DNA of 64,000 bases from Bradyrhizobium sp. cir1 (GTDB taxonomy: Bacteria; Pseudomonadota; Alphaproteobacteria; Rhizobiales; Xanthobacteraceae), in NCBI RefSeq assembly GCF_014198245.1, contig NZ_JACIHE010000007.1, positions 124,001 to 188,000 on the forward strand, given 5' to 3'. Shown here piece by piece: positions 52,320 through 62,997 of this stretch. The notes under the pieces were generated by a model. It worked only from the letters and a program-made list of their open reading frames with translations, was not told the DNA's origin and did not search any database. The translations under genes were made by a program, and so were the position numbers. How positions within the stretch are numbered: the first letter of the stretch is position 1; each line of letters starts with the position of its first letter.

Positions 52320-54146
52320 TCATTCCACAGTCACCGATTTTGCTAGATTACGCGGCTGATCCACGTCCGCGCCCCTTACGAGCGCGGTATGGTAAGCCAA
52401 GAGCTGAACCGGAATGGCATAGACCATCGGCGTAAAGCTTGCGATCATCTCCGGCAGCACAATGGTCATGAGTGTGTCCACCGTCGCTTCCAAAGCACCC
52501 TTCGAATCGGTGATCAGGATGATCTTGCCGCCCCGAGCTGCAACTTCTTGCATATTCGAGACGGTCTTCTCGAAGACCTCGTCATAAGGCGCGATCACCA
52601 CCACAGGCACTGCCTCATCTATCAGTGCGATCGGTCCGTGCTTGAGCTCGCCGGCGGCATAACCTTCTGAGTGGATATAGGCAATTTCCTTCAGCTTGAG
52701 TGCGCCCTCCAGCGCCAGGGGGGCCGATGTGCCACGACCGATATAGAGCACGTCCCTTGTGTCGGCGATATAACGCGCGAGCTTCTCGATCTGCGGTTCA
52801 ATCAACAGTGCCGCAGCAATCAACCGCGGCACTTCGATAAGCTCACGCACAAGCTTCGTTTCATCGATCTCAGACAGCTTATCACGCTCTTTGCCTGCTG
52901 CGACGGCAAGCGCGGCCAATACCATCAGCTGGCAGATGAATGCCTTGGTGGAGGCGACGCCGATTTCTGGGCCGGCCAGCGTCGGCAGAACGGTTTCGCT
53001 CTCCCGCGCAATCGTCGACGTCGGGACATTGACCACAGAAATCGTGTGCACGCCCTGGCCCTTGGCGTATCGCAACGCAGCTAGCGTGTCAGCGGTTTCG
53101 CCCGACTGCGAGATGACGATCGCGAGATCGCCCCGGCGCAATGGCGCCTCCCTGTAGCGGAACTCGGACGCTACATCGATCTCGACAGGCAAGCGCGCCA
53201 GCCGCTCGAACCAGTATTTGGCGATGTGCCCGGCATAGCTTGCGGTGCCGCACGCGGTAATTGAGATGCGCTGAATGGATTTAAAGTCGAACGGCAATGT
53301 GAGCGGCAGGGCGACGCGCTTGGCCGCCGTGTCAAGATAATGCGCCAATGTCTTGCCGGCCACTGTCGGCTGTTCGTGGATTTCCTTGGCCATGAAGTGG
53401 CGATAATTCGCTTTGTCCACAAGGAGTGACGATACGCCAGACTTTGATGTTTCCCGCTCGACGACAGATCCGTCTACGCTATAAATCGCGCACATCGTGC
53501 GCGTAAGCACGGCCCAGTCGCCGTCTTCAAGATAGGTGATGGTGTCGGTCAAAGGCGCGAGCGCGATCGCGTCCGATCCTAGATACATTTCGCCGTTACC
53601 ATGTCCGATCGCAAGGGGCGACCCCTTACGCGCGCCGATCAAAAGATCGTCGTGGGCCTTGAAAAGGAATGCCAGCGCGAAGGCACCGCGCAGCCGCGGC
53701 AGCGACGCTTGTACCGCATCCTGCGGCGAGTAACCCTTCTTGAGATAAGATTCGACGAGATGCGCCACCACCTCCGTGTCTGTCTCTGAGTTAAAATGGG
53801 CTCCATTCCCCTCCAGTTCGCCTCGCAGCTCGCGGAAATTCTCAATGATCCCGTTATGAACGACCGCGACATTTTCCGTCGCATGCGGGTGAGCATTGCT
53901 CTCGGTCGGCCTTCCATGGGTCGCCCAGCGGGTATGACCGATGCCTGTATGACCCGACGGCGGATAATAGCGCAGCTGCTCCTCAAGGTTTCTCAGCTTA
54001 CCTTCAGCGCGGCGGCGCTCGATACGGAGACCTTCGAGAGTCGCGAGGCCTGCGGAGTCGTAGCCACGATATTCCAATCTCTTGAGCGAGGCGACCAACT
54101 GCCCAACGACCGGACCACGTCCCAAAATGCCGACAATTCCACACAT
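52320..54146 (-). CDS. nodM: Glutamine:fructose-6-phosphate aminotransferase NodM/GlmS
   Basis: A 608-residue enzyme making glucosamine-6-phosphate for the Nod-factor chitin backbone and cell wall. The start at 54146 gives MCGIVGILG, so Cys2 becomes the N-terminal nucleophile of the glutaminase domain (residues 2-220, with GIGHTRWATHG and NHPH-like SNAHPH). Two SIS sugar isomerase domains follow (about 290-590), with TACGTASYAG, ISQSGETADT, and a closing PRNLAKSVTVE. The symbiosis-island setting suggests the nod copy rather than housekeeping glmS. No nod box was found upstream. Confidence 0.93.
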   Translation of the reverse strand: MCGIVGILGRGPVVGQLVASLKRLEYRGYDSAGLATLEGLRIERRRAEGKLRNLEEQLRYYPPSGHTGIGHTRWATHGRPTESNAHPHATENVAVVHNGIIENFRELRGELEGNGAHFNSETDTEVVAHLVESYLKKGYSPQDAVQASLPRLRGAFALAFLFKAHDDLLIGARKGSPLAIGHGNGEMYLGSDAIALAPLTDTITYLEDGDWAVLTRTMCAIYSVDGSVVERETSKSGVSSLLVDKANYRHFMAKEIHEQPTVAGKTLAHYLDTAAKRVALPLTLPFDFKSIQRISITACGTASYAGHIAKYWFERLARLPVEIDVASEFRYREAPLRRGDLAIVISQSGETADTLAALRYAKGQGVHTISVVNVPTSTIARESETVLPTLAGPEIGVASTKAFICQLMVLAALAVAAGKERDKLSEIDETKLVRELIEVPRLIAAALLIEPQIEKLARYIADTRDVLYIGRGTSAPLALEGALKLKEIAYIHSEGYAAGELKHGPIALIDEAVPVVVIAPYDEVFEKTVSNMQEVAARGGKIILITDSKGALEATVDTLMTIVLPEMIASFTPMVYAIPVQLLAYHTALVRGADVDQPRNLAKSVTVE

Positions 54147-55126
54147 ATCGATCAATGCAGCCCAAGTTTAAGGAGTCGGACGTTCCCCTACAGGAACACG
54201 GTCCTGAAATTCGCTTGCCCGATGGTAGCAGGTGTCAAGTTCGGTTTTCGCGGCCGCCTGTATCGCCGCCGTATTCACAAGCGTGAGTTAGATCTCTTTC
54301 AGCCATCATCGCTTCGCCCGGCTACATTCCGCTTTTGACTGCCGATCGAGTACAAACCGCGCAGGAGCTCTAGCTTGAATTGTCCCCTCTTAGATCATAC
54401 TCGAACGGAGGCAACTTACGCTCGGTCAAGATTAAAGGATTGTCGCCGAAGCTCCATTGTACGAAAGTAAGCTCTCGATATCGAAACGTTCGACGATCTA
54501 TACCAACGTTTGCTACTCTTTCTCACTTTGTCTCGCGTCGACCGTCACTGCCGGCCGCGAGGTGGATATTGGCAACGGCGCTGATCATGGTTGATGGGTC
54601 GACCTACAAGATTGCGCGTTCTGTTCGGCAGTTAACAGCGCTTTGTAGTCTGCGACTCTAGGAGCAGGCTTAGCCGTGTGCTAGCTTGCTCGCCATCTTT
54701 CCGACAAATGCCTTGACGAATGCGACCTAAGCTTGTCGCTCTCCCACGCCATGACGAGACCACGCGAAATGCACATATGCTTCTTGAGGATAGATAAGGA
54801 GCACAGAGCGTCGCTTCTATCTCATTGGAAATATCGCCCAGGGGCAAGCGCGCCCCGGGCGCGCGTAAGGGCGTTTTGCCATCCATCTCGCCTGCTTAGA
54901 GTATCGCGCCGCTAGGGTTAGTGGGCTTCATTTTTGAAGCTCAATGTGTTGGCATCCTGCAGTCCAAATATAAATGAATGTATAGAGTGTGCATTCCTGC
55001 ATGATGTGTATGACTGGAGCTAACGATCGCTTTCCTTTGATTGCGGGTGGAGCGGGCGTGCGCATCTAGATTTTTCGAGAAACGGCTCCGCAATGGTGTT
55101 TCTTTGCGGCGCTACTAAGGGAGACC
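54147..55126. other. Gap between divergent nodM and noeL
   Basis: About 980 bases with no supported gene. It should carry both promoters. I looked for a nod box and found only a poor partial match near 54480-54508. Confidence 0.5.
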
Positions 55127-56212
55127 ATGGCGGCTCAGGACACAAAGCGGCGCGTTGCGTTGATTACGGGCGTCACCGGTCAGGACGGCGCCTATCTCGC
55201 CGAATATCTGCTGTCGCTCGGCTATGTCGTGCACGGCATCAAGCGGCGCTCGTCCTCGTTCAACACGGCGCGTGTCGACCACCTCTACCAGGACCCGCAT
55301 GTCGGCAACGTGCCGTTCCTGATGCACTATGGCGACATGACGGATTCGACCAATCTGATCCGCCTGGTGCAACAGATCCGCCCCACAGAGATCTACAATC
55401 TCGCCGCGCAAAGCCACGTCGCCGTCAGCTTCGAGAGCCCGGAATACACCGCCAACGCCGACGCCATCGGCGTGCTGCGCCTGCTGGAAGCGATCCGCAT
55501 CCTCGGCATGGAGAAGGAGACGCGGTTCTACCAGGCTTCAACCTCCGAGCTCTACGGTCTCGTGCAGGAGATCCCGCAGAAGGAGACGACGCCGTTCTAT
55601 CCGCGCTCGCCTTATGGCGTCGCCAAGCTCTACGGCTACTGGATCACGGTGAACTACCGCGAAGCCTACGGCATGTTCGCCAGCAACGGCATCCTGTTCA
55701 ACCATGAGAGCCCGATCCGCGGCGAGACGTTTGTGACGCGCAAGATCACGCGCTGCGTGTCGCGCATCGAGGTCGGCCTGGAAGACGCGCTCTATCTCGG
55801 CAATCTCGAGGCCAAACGCGACTGGGGTCATGCCAGGGATTACGTCGAGGGCATGCACAAGATCCTGCAGGCCGACAAGCCGGACGATTTCGTGCTCGCC
55901 ACCGGCGAGATGCACTCGGTGCGCGAGATGGTCGAGCTGTCGTTCGCGCAGGTCGGCCGCCGCATCGTCTGGCGCGGCAAGGGCGTCGACGAGACCGGCA
56001 TCGACGAGAAGAGCGGCAAGACGGTCGTGAAGATCGATCCGACCTATTTCCGCCCGACCGAGGTCGATCTCCTGATCGGCGATGCCAGCAAGGCGCGCGA
56101 GGTGCTCGGCTGGACGCCGAAGCGGACGTTTGCGGAGCTGGTCGCGGAAATGATGAGAAGCGATCTGGCCGAGGCGAAGCGGGATGCAGGCCATGGTCAA
56201 CACAGCGTTTGA
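55127..56212 (+). CDS. noeL: GDP-mannose 4,6-dehydratase NoeL
   Basis: A 361-residue SDR enzyme that makes GDP-4-keto-6-deoxymannose, the precursor of Nod-factor fucose. The ATG follows AAGGGAGACC. The NAD(P) turn is GVTGQDGAY (Gly15, Gly18, Gly21). Catalytic residues are Thr139 in STSELYG and the Tyr163/Lys167 pair in SPYGVAKLYG. The third-position G+C content appears clearly higher than in the nif and hup genes. It overlaps nolK by 29 bases. Confidence 0.95.
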   Translation: MAAQDTKRRVALITGVTGQDGAYLAEYLLSLGYVVHGIKRRSSSFNTARVDHLYQDPHVGNVPFLMHYGDMTDSTNLIRLVQQIRPTEIYNLAAQSHVAVSFESPEYTANADAIGVLRLLEAIRILGMEKETRFYQASTSELYGLVQEIPQKETTPFYPRSPYGVAKLYGYWITVNYREAYGMFASNGILFNHESPIRGETFVTRKITRCVSRIEVGLEDALYLGNLEAKRDWGHARDYVEGMHKILQADKPDDFVLATGEMHSVREMVELSFAQVGRRIVWRGKGVDETGIDEKSGKTVVKIDPTYFRPTEVDLLIGDASKAREVLGWTPKRTFAELVAEMMRSDLAEAKRDAGHGQHSV

Positions 56213-57170
56213 GCTGAGGGGCAAAAGCGTCTACGTCGCCGGTCATCGCGGCATGGTCGGCAGCGCGCTCGTGCGCCGGCTCGAGCAGGAAGACGTCCAG
56301 CTCGTCACGGCGGCCAGGGGCGAGGTCGATCTGCGCAACCAGGCCGCCGTGTTCGACTGGTTCGCGCGCATGCGGCCGCAGGTGGTGTTCCTTGCTGCCG
56401 CCAAAGTCGGCGGCATCGTCGCCAATGACACGCTGCGCGCCGAGTTCATCTACGACAACATCGCGATCGCCGCGAACGTGATCCAGGCCGCGCATCAGAA
56501 TCGCACCGAGAAGCTGATGTTCCTCGGCTCCTCCTGCATCTATCCGAAGCTGGCGCCGCAGCCCCTGCGCGAGGACTCGGTGCTGACGGGCCCGCTGGAG
56601 CCGACCAACGAGCCCTATGCGATCGCCAAGATCGCCGGCATCAAGATGGCGGAGGCCTATCGCAGCCAGTATGGCAGCGACTTCATCAGCGTGATGCCGA
56701 CCAATCTCTACGGTCCCGGCGACAATTATCATCCCGAGTACAGCCACGTGGTTGCCGCCCTGGTCCGCCGCTTCCACGAGGCGAAGCTCGCGGGCTCGAA
56801 GAGCGTGGTGGTCTGGGGCACCGGCACGCCGCGCCGCGAATTCCTCTACGTTGACGATCTCGCCGACGCCTGCATTTATCTGATGAAGACCTATTCCTCG
56901 CCGGAACTGATCAATATCGGTACCGGCGAGGACATCAGCATCGCCGAGTTAGCACTCATGGTCGCGTCCGCCATCGGTTTTCGCGGTGAGATCAGGTTCG
57001 ACACGTCGCGCCCTGGCGGCACGCCGCGCAAGCTTCTCGACGTCGGGCGGCTGTCCGGGCTCGGCTGGCGCGCCACGACCTCGCTTGAGGACGGCATTCA
57101 GCTGGCATACCGGGCGTATCGCGCCGACAGCGATGGGCGGCACCAGAGTGATCTGCCTGTTCCGGGATAA
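56184..57170 (+). CDS. nolK: GDP-L-fucose synthase NolK
   Basis: A 328-residue SDR epimerase/reductase that converts the NoeL product to GDP-L-fucose for Nod-factor decoration. The NADP turn is GHRGMVG (Gly20, Gly23, Gly26). Catalytic Ser117 lies in LGSSCIYP and the Tyr145/Lys149 pair in EPYAIAKIAG. An ATG at 56193 is an alternative start. It is translationally coupled to noeL and shares its high G+C character until the last 50 codons. Confidence 0.94.
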   Translation: MQAMVNTAFELRGKSVYVAGHRGMVGSALVRRLEQEDVQLVTAARGEVDLRNQAAVFDWFARMRPQVVFLAAAKVGGIVANDTLRAEFIYDNIAIAANVIQAAHQNRTEKLMFLGSSCIYPKLAPQPLREDSVLTGPLEPTNEPYAIAKIAGIKMAEAYRSQYGSDFISVMPTNLYGPGDNYHPEYSHVVAALVRRFHEAKLAGSKSVVVWGTGTPRREFLYVDDLADACIYLMKTYSSPELINIGTGEDISIAELALMVASAIGFRGEIRFDTSRPGGTPRKLLDVGRLSGLGWRATTSLEDGIQLAYRAYRADSDGRHQSDLPVPG

Positions 57171-57479
57171 CGGGCCAATCCGAGGTATCAATCGGCGGTG
57201 AATGTCCAGCCTAGCGGACTTGCCGCTCACGTAACGACCAACTTTGCTTCGCAGTTGACAAGCGTTCATTGTCAACGACGCGGGCTCGGTCGGACGCCAA
57301 GTGACGCGGTGTATCCTACCTAGGACGCAGCCAACCACTTGCAGGAAAAGGAGAATGGCCACGATCGAGACCTGCTGCCATGAAGTTGAGAGCTCATCGT
57401 CTCTAAGCCGCGAAGCGCCGAGCGCTGGACGGTCATTAGCCGAAAGCGTACTGGTGTCCCTTTCCTCTCGGCCAACGCC
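57171..57479. other. Convergent gap between nolK and the MFS gene
   Basis: No gene supported. No clear hairpin with a T-run was found. Confidence 0.5.
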
Positions 57480-58622
57480 TTAGCGAGGCTCTGTCATCAT
57501 CATCCTCGCCGACAGCGTAACGATGGCCATGAGCGCGCCCAACATCCCAAACGCCAAGCGCAAGCCAAACATGTCTGCGACGAGCCCAATGCCGGCGGGC
57601 CCAACGAGTATACCCGCATAGCCGGCTGTCGTGATGACCGCGATCGCAACGCCTGCTGGCATCATTTTCTGTTTTCCGGCGCGTCGACAAAGTACAGGTA
57701 CAACATTTGAAATACCCAATCCAATAAGCAGGAACCCCGCCATAGCAATCAACGCAACGGGCGCGGCCAGCACAGCCAAGAATCCTGTTACGATCGGCAG
57801 AGTCCCGACTATCAATGTGGCACGATCTCCGATTCGCGCCACCACGGCATCTCCGCTGAGACGCCCTGCGGCCATTGCGATTGAGAAGAGCATACAACCA
57901 ATGCCCCCGTGCGCTTCCGCGAGAAGATCTCGTTCAACGAGAAGCAAAGCGCTCCAATCGAGCATTGCACCTTCGACAAGAAAGGTGATAGCCGCGAGCA
58001 CAGCTATTAGCAACACACTGCGATGGGGCAAAACAAACGATGGCCCCTGCTGCCCCGACCCCGCCGCGAGCAACCCCGGCCAGGCCGATACAATCGCGCT
58101 TGTCATTAACGCCGAACAGACCAACGTCGAAAAAAGCGGGCCAAGCTGCAGCGACAGGAACGAGGTCACGGCGGCAGAGCCGGTGAATTCCCCAATGCTG
58201 TACTGGGCGTGGAAGCCAGACATCAATGGACGGCCCGTGGCGCGCTCCAATTCAATCGCATGAATGTTCATGGCCACATCGATCGAGCCGAGTGAAACGC
58301 CGAAAGCAGACAGCGCAGCACCGAGCCTGACAGGTGTGTCGGCAATTGCAAGGCACGGCAGCATGATCGCGAGTCCAAGTCCACCCGCGAGGATAATGGG
58401 CCTGCTGCCGTACCGCGCATTCCACAGGCTCGTCAAAAGCATAGCGATGACGGATCCCGTCCCGAGGCAGAGCAGAAGAAGACCAAGCATGCGGTCATCC
58501 ACCGCGAGCCGCTCCTTGGCGAGTGGCACCAAAGGCGCCCAGGCCGCGAGGCCGAATCCGGCCACAAAAAATGCGAGCCGCGTCCCAACTAGGCCGGCAG
58601 ACCAATTGGCAGATGGTATCAC
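57480..58622 (-). CDS. Major facilitator superfamily transporter (YbjJ-like)
   Basis: A 380-residue membrane protein. The GTG at 58622 is chosen because AGGAG lies seven bases upstream and translation upstream of it is not membrane-like. About twelve hydrophobic segments are visible, beginning GTRLAFFVAGFGLAAWAPLVPLAKERL. A GFHAQYSIGEFTGSAA loop and the first-half motif recall sugar or drug MFS carriers of the YbjJ type. The substrate is unknown. It converges on noeL-nolK. Confidence 0.85.
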   Translation of the reverse strand: MIPSANWSAGLVGTRLAFFVAGFGLAAWAPLVPLAKERLAVDDRMLGLLLLCLGTGSVIAMLLTSLWNARYGSRPIILAGGLGLAIMLPCLAIADTPVRLGAALSAFGVSLGSIDVAMNIHAIELERATGRPLMSGFHAQYSIGEFTGSAAVTSFLSLQLGPLFSTLVCSALMTSAIVSAWPGLLAAGSGQQGPSFVLPHRSVLLIAVLAAITFLVEGAMLDWSALLLVERDLLAEAHGGIGCMLFSIAMAAGRLSGDAVVARIGDRATLIVGTLPIVTGFLAVLAAPVALIAMAGFLLIGLGISNVVPVLCRRAGKQKMMPAGVAIAVITTAGYAGILVGPAGIGLVADMFGLRLAFGMLGALMAIVTLSARMMMTEPR

Positions 58623-59895
58623 GGGCGCTCCTGAGAGAACGGGCTCGTGAGCGCCGCGCCCCTCATCCTGCGTGCGTTGGCTGCAAGCGGCGCTCGACAA
58701 TGATGACCTCAAGTTGACATTCCTTATCCCTGCAAATGCAATGCCGTCGCAAAAACTGGTCTGCGTCACAGGGCGAGCGTCAAATTGGGGTGGTCGTCGA
58801 GCCCGTGGATGCGGTGTTCCGGGTAATCCTTCCCAGATGAGCTGGTCTGCGACAACCGGAGGCGCAACGCTGGCTATGGCTTTGTCGCCAAGCCTACAAA
58901 CCCTGCAAAGCAAACGGCGCCCGACGCCACTGTGTACTTGGCGCGAACACCGCCGTAGGTTTTCAGCCAGCTTTTGCAGCCAATCGGAAGCTCTCAAGCC
59001 GCCAATCTCAGCCCGATCGATTATTCCTGGTTTCTGACGGGCTGGTTGTTAAACAGCATCGTTAAGGACGGGACGAAGATAGTCGTGACGAATAGAGCAT
59101 GCGAGCATCGATCCGAATGGCAGACTTATCATCCGCTTACTTCGATAGGGCGGCGGCCCGGAGGTTGCAGCAGGGGCGGGCAGAACGATCGTGTAGATGG
59201 CGAATTGAACTAGCCGGCTGCAGGCAGCTCAACGCATAGTGGAGCGCGATGCGCGGCAAGGTGCGAGGAAGATGGGAAACACGCGTCTCGAAATCACCTG
59301 CACACCTTCACGTAAACGCTCGGGAGGATCTCGATCAAATCGCGGGTGAGAATGCGATTGGTGTAGAGAACCGGCGCAAGGGTACAATGAGCACGAAAAG
59401 CCGCAGCCGATGGTTCCGTTTGCAAAGAACGCAAAATGCGTCGCTGCGGCCACATACCACACTCTCCTTAGCTCCACTCCAGAGAGCGTCGGGTCACCCT
59501 CAGGAAACCAGCCTGTCATGGATACGGGCCTCCTCACGGCTGTTTCCTCGCACAAGGTATTTTAAACCGGCTTGCCTCTTTTTCTGCCAGCGACCAACTC
59601 GATCAAACGGACGCAAATAATACCTGATCGGCAGTGCTTGGGATTCCACTATTTATCAGGAGAGCATAAATTCTCTTCTCACCCTCAAGAAGGTCGATCT
59701 TGGTGCTCTACTGCCGTGAATGTCGAGCGTAATTCACCTTGGCGGAGCAGCAGCGGAGCACCCGTTCTTCGCCGAGCACCGGACTTGCCAAGCTCGGCAT
59801 CACGGGGCGTGAAGATCTCGATTTGCAGGTGAGGCGCGAAGCGGTCGCAAGCGGCTTCCCTTGCCACACTGAGCGAACCTGAATTCAATTTATCA
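58623..59895. other. Long gene-poor gap
   Basis: About 1.3 kb with only short overlapping frames lacking domains. No tRNA, CRISPR or insertion-sequence features recognised. Confidence 0.5.
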
Positions 59896-62800
59896 TCATT
59901 GCCTGGCCATCTGGGCATCACCAGCGCCGGTTAGGTCCAGCTCGGTGGTGATGTTCGCGCGGTCAGAGCTCACATCAGCACGGTGGTCGGACGCGATTGC
60001 GACATACACCGCCGGCAGCACGAAGAGCGTGATCAGCGTGCCGACCGACATGCCAGCGACCAGCACGAGCCCGATCGAGAAGCGGCTCGCGGCGCCAGCC
60101 CCCGTTGCGGTCAACAAGGGTATAAAGCCCGTGACCATTGCCGCCGTAGTCATCAAGATTGGGCGCAGTCGGACGCGCGCCGCCATCTCTATAGCCGAGC
60201 GACGGTCAAGTCTCTCCTTGAGCTGTAGTTCATTGGCGAACTCAACCATCAGGATGCCATGCTTGGAAATCAACCCGACCAGTGTCAACAGTCCAACCTG
60301 GGTGTAGATGTTCATAGTCGCCCAGCCAAAGAATGGCGGAATCAAGGCGCCGACCATTGCCATCGGCACGCTGATCATGATGATGAGCGGATCGCGCAGA
60401 CTTTCGAACTGCGCTGAAAGCACTAAGAATATGATGATCAGTGCAAATGCAAATGTAATGGCGAGTTGATTACCCTCGTGCACATACTGGCGGGCGTCGG
60501 CCAGGAAGTCGTGACTGAAGCCTGCGGGAAGTTTCTTCGCTTCGGCTTCTAGGAAATCCACAGCCTGTTCGATCGTGACGCCGGGCATCGGCACGGCCTG
60601 AAAGGTCGCGCAGTTGAGCTGATTATAGTGGGTGAGCGCGTTCGGATCGGTCGCAGTCTCGGTTGAGACTACGGTAGACAGCGGAAGCATCGATCCCGTC
60701 GCAGTCTTCACATAATAGCTCCCGATTGCTTGCGCCGCCATGCGTTCCTCTCGTGGCACCTGCGGGATCACCTGGTACGAGCGGCCCTGCAAACTGAAGC
60801 GGTTGACGTAGTTCCCCCCAAGTAAGGTGGCGAGCGCGTTACCGATCGTCTGCATGGTAACGCCAAGCTCGCCAGCCTTGGAACGATCAATCTTGATTCG
60901 CACCACCGGCTGGTTAAACTCGAGATCGGAGTCGCTCACCACGAAAAGACCGCTCTTCTGCGCGGCATCCTTCAGCTTCGACATCTGCTCGTAGATGGAG
61001 TGAAAGCTAAGCGTCGAATTGAGTACCATTTGCACTGGTAAGCCATCCGACCCCCCGGGAAGGGGAGGTAAGCTAAAGGCAAACGCGTTGATGCCTTCGA
61101 TTTTGGATAGCTCGGTCTGGACAAGCGACTTTAGTCCAATCGATGATCGCTTGCGCTCGTCCCACGGCTTGAGCAACATGCCGGCCATGCCACTCTGCTT
61201 TCCGCTAACGCCGTTGAGCACGAAGCTCAAGTCAGTCTCTGGAAATTTCTTGAACACGTTTTCAAGCTTGGTGCCGTAATAGTCGAGGTAGTCGATATTG
61301 GCGTATTTCGGCGCCTTCGTTAGCGCGAATACGATACCTTGATCCTCCTCCGGCGCGAGCTCCTTGGAAATATTCATATAGAGAAAGCCGACAAGGCCCA
61401 GCATGGTCAGCGCAAACAGGCCGACAACTGGGCGATAGTCGAGCGAACGGTCGAGCTTGTGGCCGTACCATCGTGTTATGGCGCCGAAGCCGCGGTTCAC
61501 AAGGCTTGCAAATCGCCCCCCCTCGGCGCGCCTCAAGAATAGCGAGCACATCATGGGTGACAGCGTCAATGCGATCACGCCTGACACAATCACCGCTCCC
61601 GCTAGCGTAAATGCAAATTCGCGGAACAACGCACCGGTGAGGCCGCCGAGAAATCCGATTGGGGCATATACCGCAGCCAAGGTAATCGTCATGGAGATAA
61701 CGGGACCGACGATCTCGCGCGCGCCGGTTGTGGCCGCCTGTAGGGGCGGTGCACCTTCTTCTAAATGGCGATGAATGTTCTCCACCACCACAATCGCGTC
61801 ATCGACAACGAGACCGATCGCGAGAACCATCGCAAGGAGAGTCAGCAGATTAAACGAAAACCCCAGCGCCAGCATCATGCTGCAGACGCCAATGAGCGAC
61901 AACGGAATGGTGACCACAGGAATGATGACCGACCGCAGCGAGGCCAGGAACAGAAAGATCACGACGACCACGACCGCGACGGCCTCAATGAGCGTCTTCT
62001 CCACTTCATCGATCGATGATTGAATAAATGTGGTGGAGTCGTAGGCCACTTTCATCCTCACCGACGGCGGCAGGTTACGCTCAATTTCCGGAAACAGCGC
62101 CCGAACGCCTTGCACTATGTTTAGCGGATTGCCCTGTGGGCTCGCCTGCACGCCGATAAAGACCGCGTGCTCGCCGTTCATCGTGACGCTAGTGTCTGTC
62201 GTCTGCGCGGCAAGCTCGACCGTTGCAATGTCCTCCATGCGCACCAGTCCACCGTCATTGGCTTTGACGATCATGCGCTTGAAATCATCGACACTCCTCA
62301 GATCTGTATTTGCCGTAACATCAGAGATAGTGAAATAGCCTTTGGTCTGACCGACCGCGGCCTGGAAGTTGTTAGCGGCAATTGCAGCCGAAACCTCAGC
62401 CGGCGACACATCGTGCCCAGCCATTTTCGCAGGGTCGAGCCATAGCCGCATCGCAAAACTCTGGCCACCCAGCATCTCTGCAGTTGCGACCCCGTCGACC
62501 GTTGAGATAACCGGTTGCACCACGCGCGAGAGGTAGTCGGAGATCGCGCTGGCCGCAAGTTCCTCGCTGGAGAAGGCAATAAACATGACAGCCGTGGCCT
62601 GACCGGTCGACTTCGTGACGACAGGATCGTTTGATTCCTTAGGGATCAGGTATTTGACTGAGTTGACCTTGGAGAGCACCTCCGTGAGCGCTTCGTTGGA
62701 GCTGAAATTAAGCTTGACATGAACTTGGATGGTCGAGGTACCAAGCACAGACGAGGAAGTGATGTAGTCGACGCCCTCGGCGGACGCGACTGCTTGCTCG

Positions 62801-62997
62801 AGGGGAGTGGTGATGAACCCCTGGATCATGTCGGCGGAGGCACCAGGATAGGAAGTCGTGATATTGATGACCGTACTGGATAGCTTGGGATATTGCCGGA
62901 TCGGCAGTAGGGTGGCGGCGCGCAGGCCGATCAGCAGGATCAGGAAACTGACGACGATAGACAATACCGGGCGTTTGATGAAAAGCTCGGTGGTCAT
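59896..62997 (-). CDS. RND efflux permease (HAE1, NolGHI-like)
   Basis: A 1033-residue inner-membrane pump from the ATG at 62997 (MTTELFIKRPVLSIVVSF). It has twelve hydrophobic segments and two large periplasmic loops. Proton-relay residues lie in VLAIGLVVDDAIVVVENIHRHLEEG. The second half has LTLVGLISKHGILMVEFANEL. In a symbiosis island beside noeL-nolK it could correspond to NolGHI, proposed to export Nod factors. No membrane-fusion partner (NolF) or outer-membrane channel is adjacent, so the name is left open. Confidence 0.9.
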   Translation of the reverse strand: MTTELFIKRPVLSIVVSFLILLIGLRAATLLPIRQYPKLSSTVINITTSYPGASADMIQGFITTPLEQAVASAEGVDYITSSSVLGTSTIQVHVKLNFSSNEALTEVLSKVNSVKYLIPKESNDPVVTKSTGQATAVMFIAFSSEELAASAISDYLSRVVQPVISTVDGVATAEMLGGQSFAMRLWLDPAKMAGHDVSPAEVSAAIAANNFQAAVGQTKGYFTISDVTANTDLRSVDDFKRMIVKANDGGLVRMEDIATVELAAQTTDTSVTMNGEHAVFIGVQASPQGNPLNIVQGVRALFPEIERNLPPSVRMKVAYDSTTFIQSSIDEVEKTLIEAVAVVVVVIFLFLASLRSVIIPVVTIPLSLIGVCSMMLALGFSFNLLTLLAMVLAIGLVVDDAIVVVENIHRHLEEGAPPLQAATTGAREIVGPVISMTITLAAVYAPIGFLGGLTGALFREFAFTLAGAVIVSGVIALTLSPMMCSLFLRRAEGGRFASLVNRGFGAITRWYGHKLDRSLDYRPVVGLFALTMLGLVGFLYMNISKELAPEEDQGIVFALTKAPKYANIDYLDYYGTKLENVFKKFPETDLSFVLNGVSGKQSGMAGMLLKPWDERKRSSIGLKSLVQTELSKIEGINAFAFSLPPLPGGSDGLPVQMVLNSTLSFHSIYEQMSKLKDAAQKSGLFVVSDSDLEFNQPVVRIKIDRSKAGELGVTMQTIGNALATLLGGNYVNRFSLQGRSYQVIPQVPREERMAAQAIGSYYVKTATGSMLPLSTVVSTETATDPNALTHYNQLNCATFQAVPMPGVTIEQAVDFLEAEAKKLPAGFSHDFLADARQYVHEGNQLAITFAFALIIIFLVLSAQFESLRDPLIIMISVPMAMVGALIPPFFGWATMNIYTQVGLLTLVGLISKHGILMVEFANELQLKERLDRRSAIEMAARVRLRPILMTTAAMVTGFIPLLTATGAGAASRFSIGLVLVAGMSVGTLITLFVLPAVYVAIASDHRADVSSDRANITTELDLTGAGDAQMARQ

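Noticed and set aside
54480..54508. Partial nod-box similarity (ATCGAAAC..TCGA...TACCAA) upstream of noeL
   Set aside because: The 3' half needs a four-base insertion to fit and the 5' half is not at the right spacing. It lies about 620 bases from noeL.
55538..56777. Long minus-strand frames opposite noeL and nolK
   Set aside because: They are antisense shadows of high-GC coding sequence, with repetitive Asp/His/Arg/Ala-rich translations.
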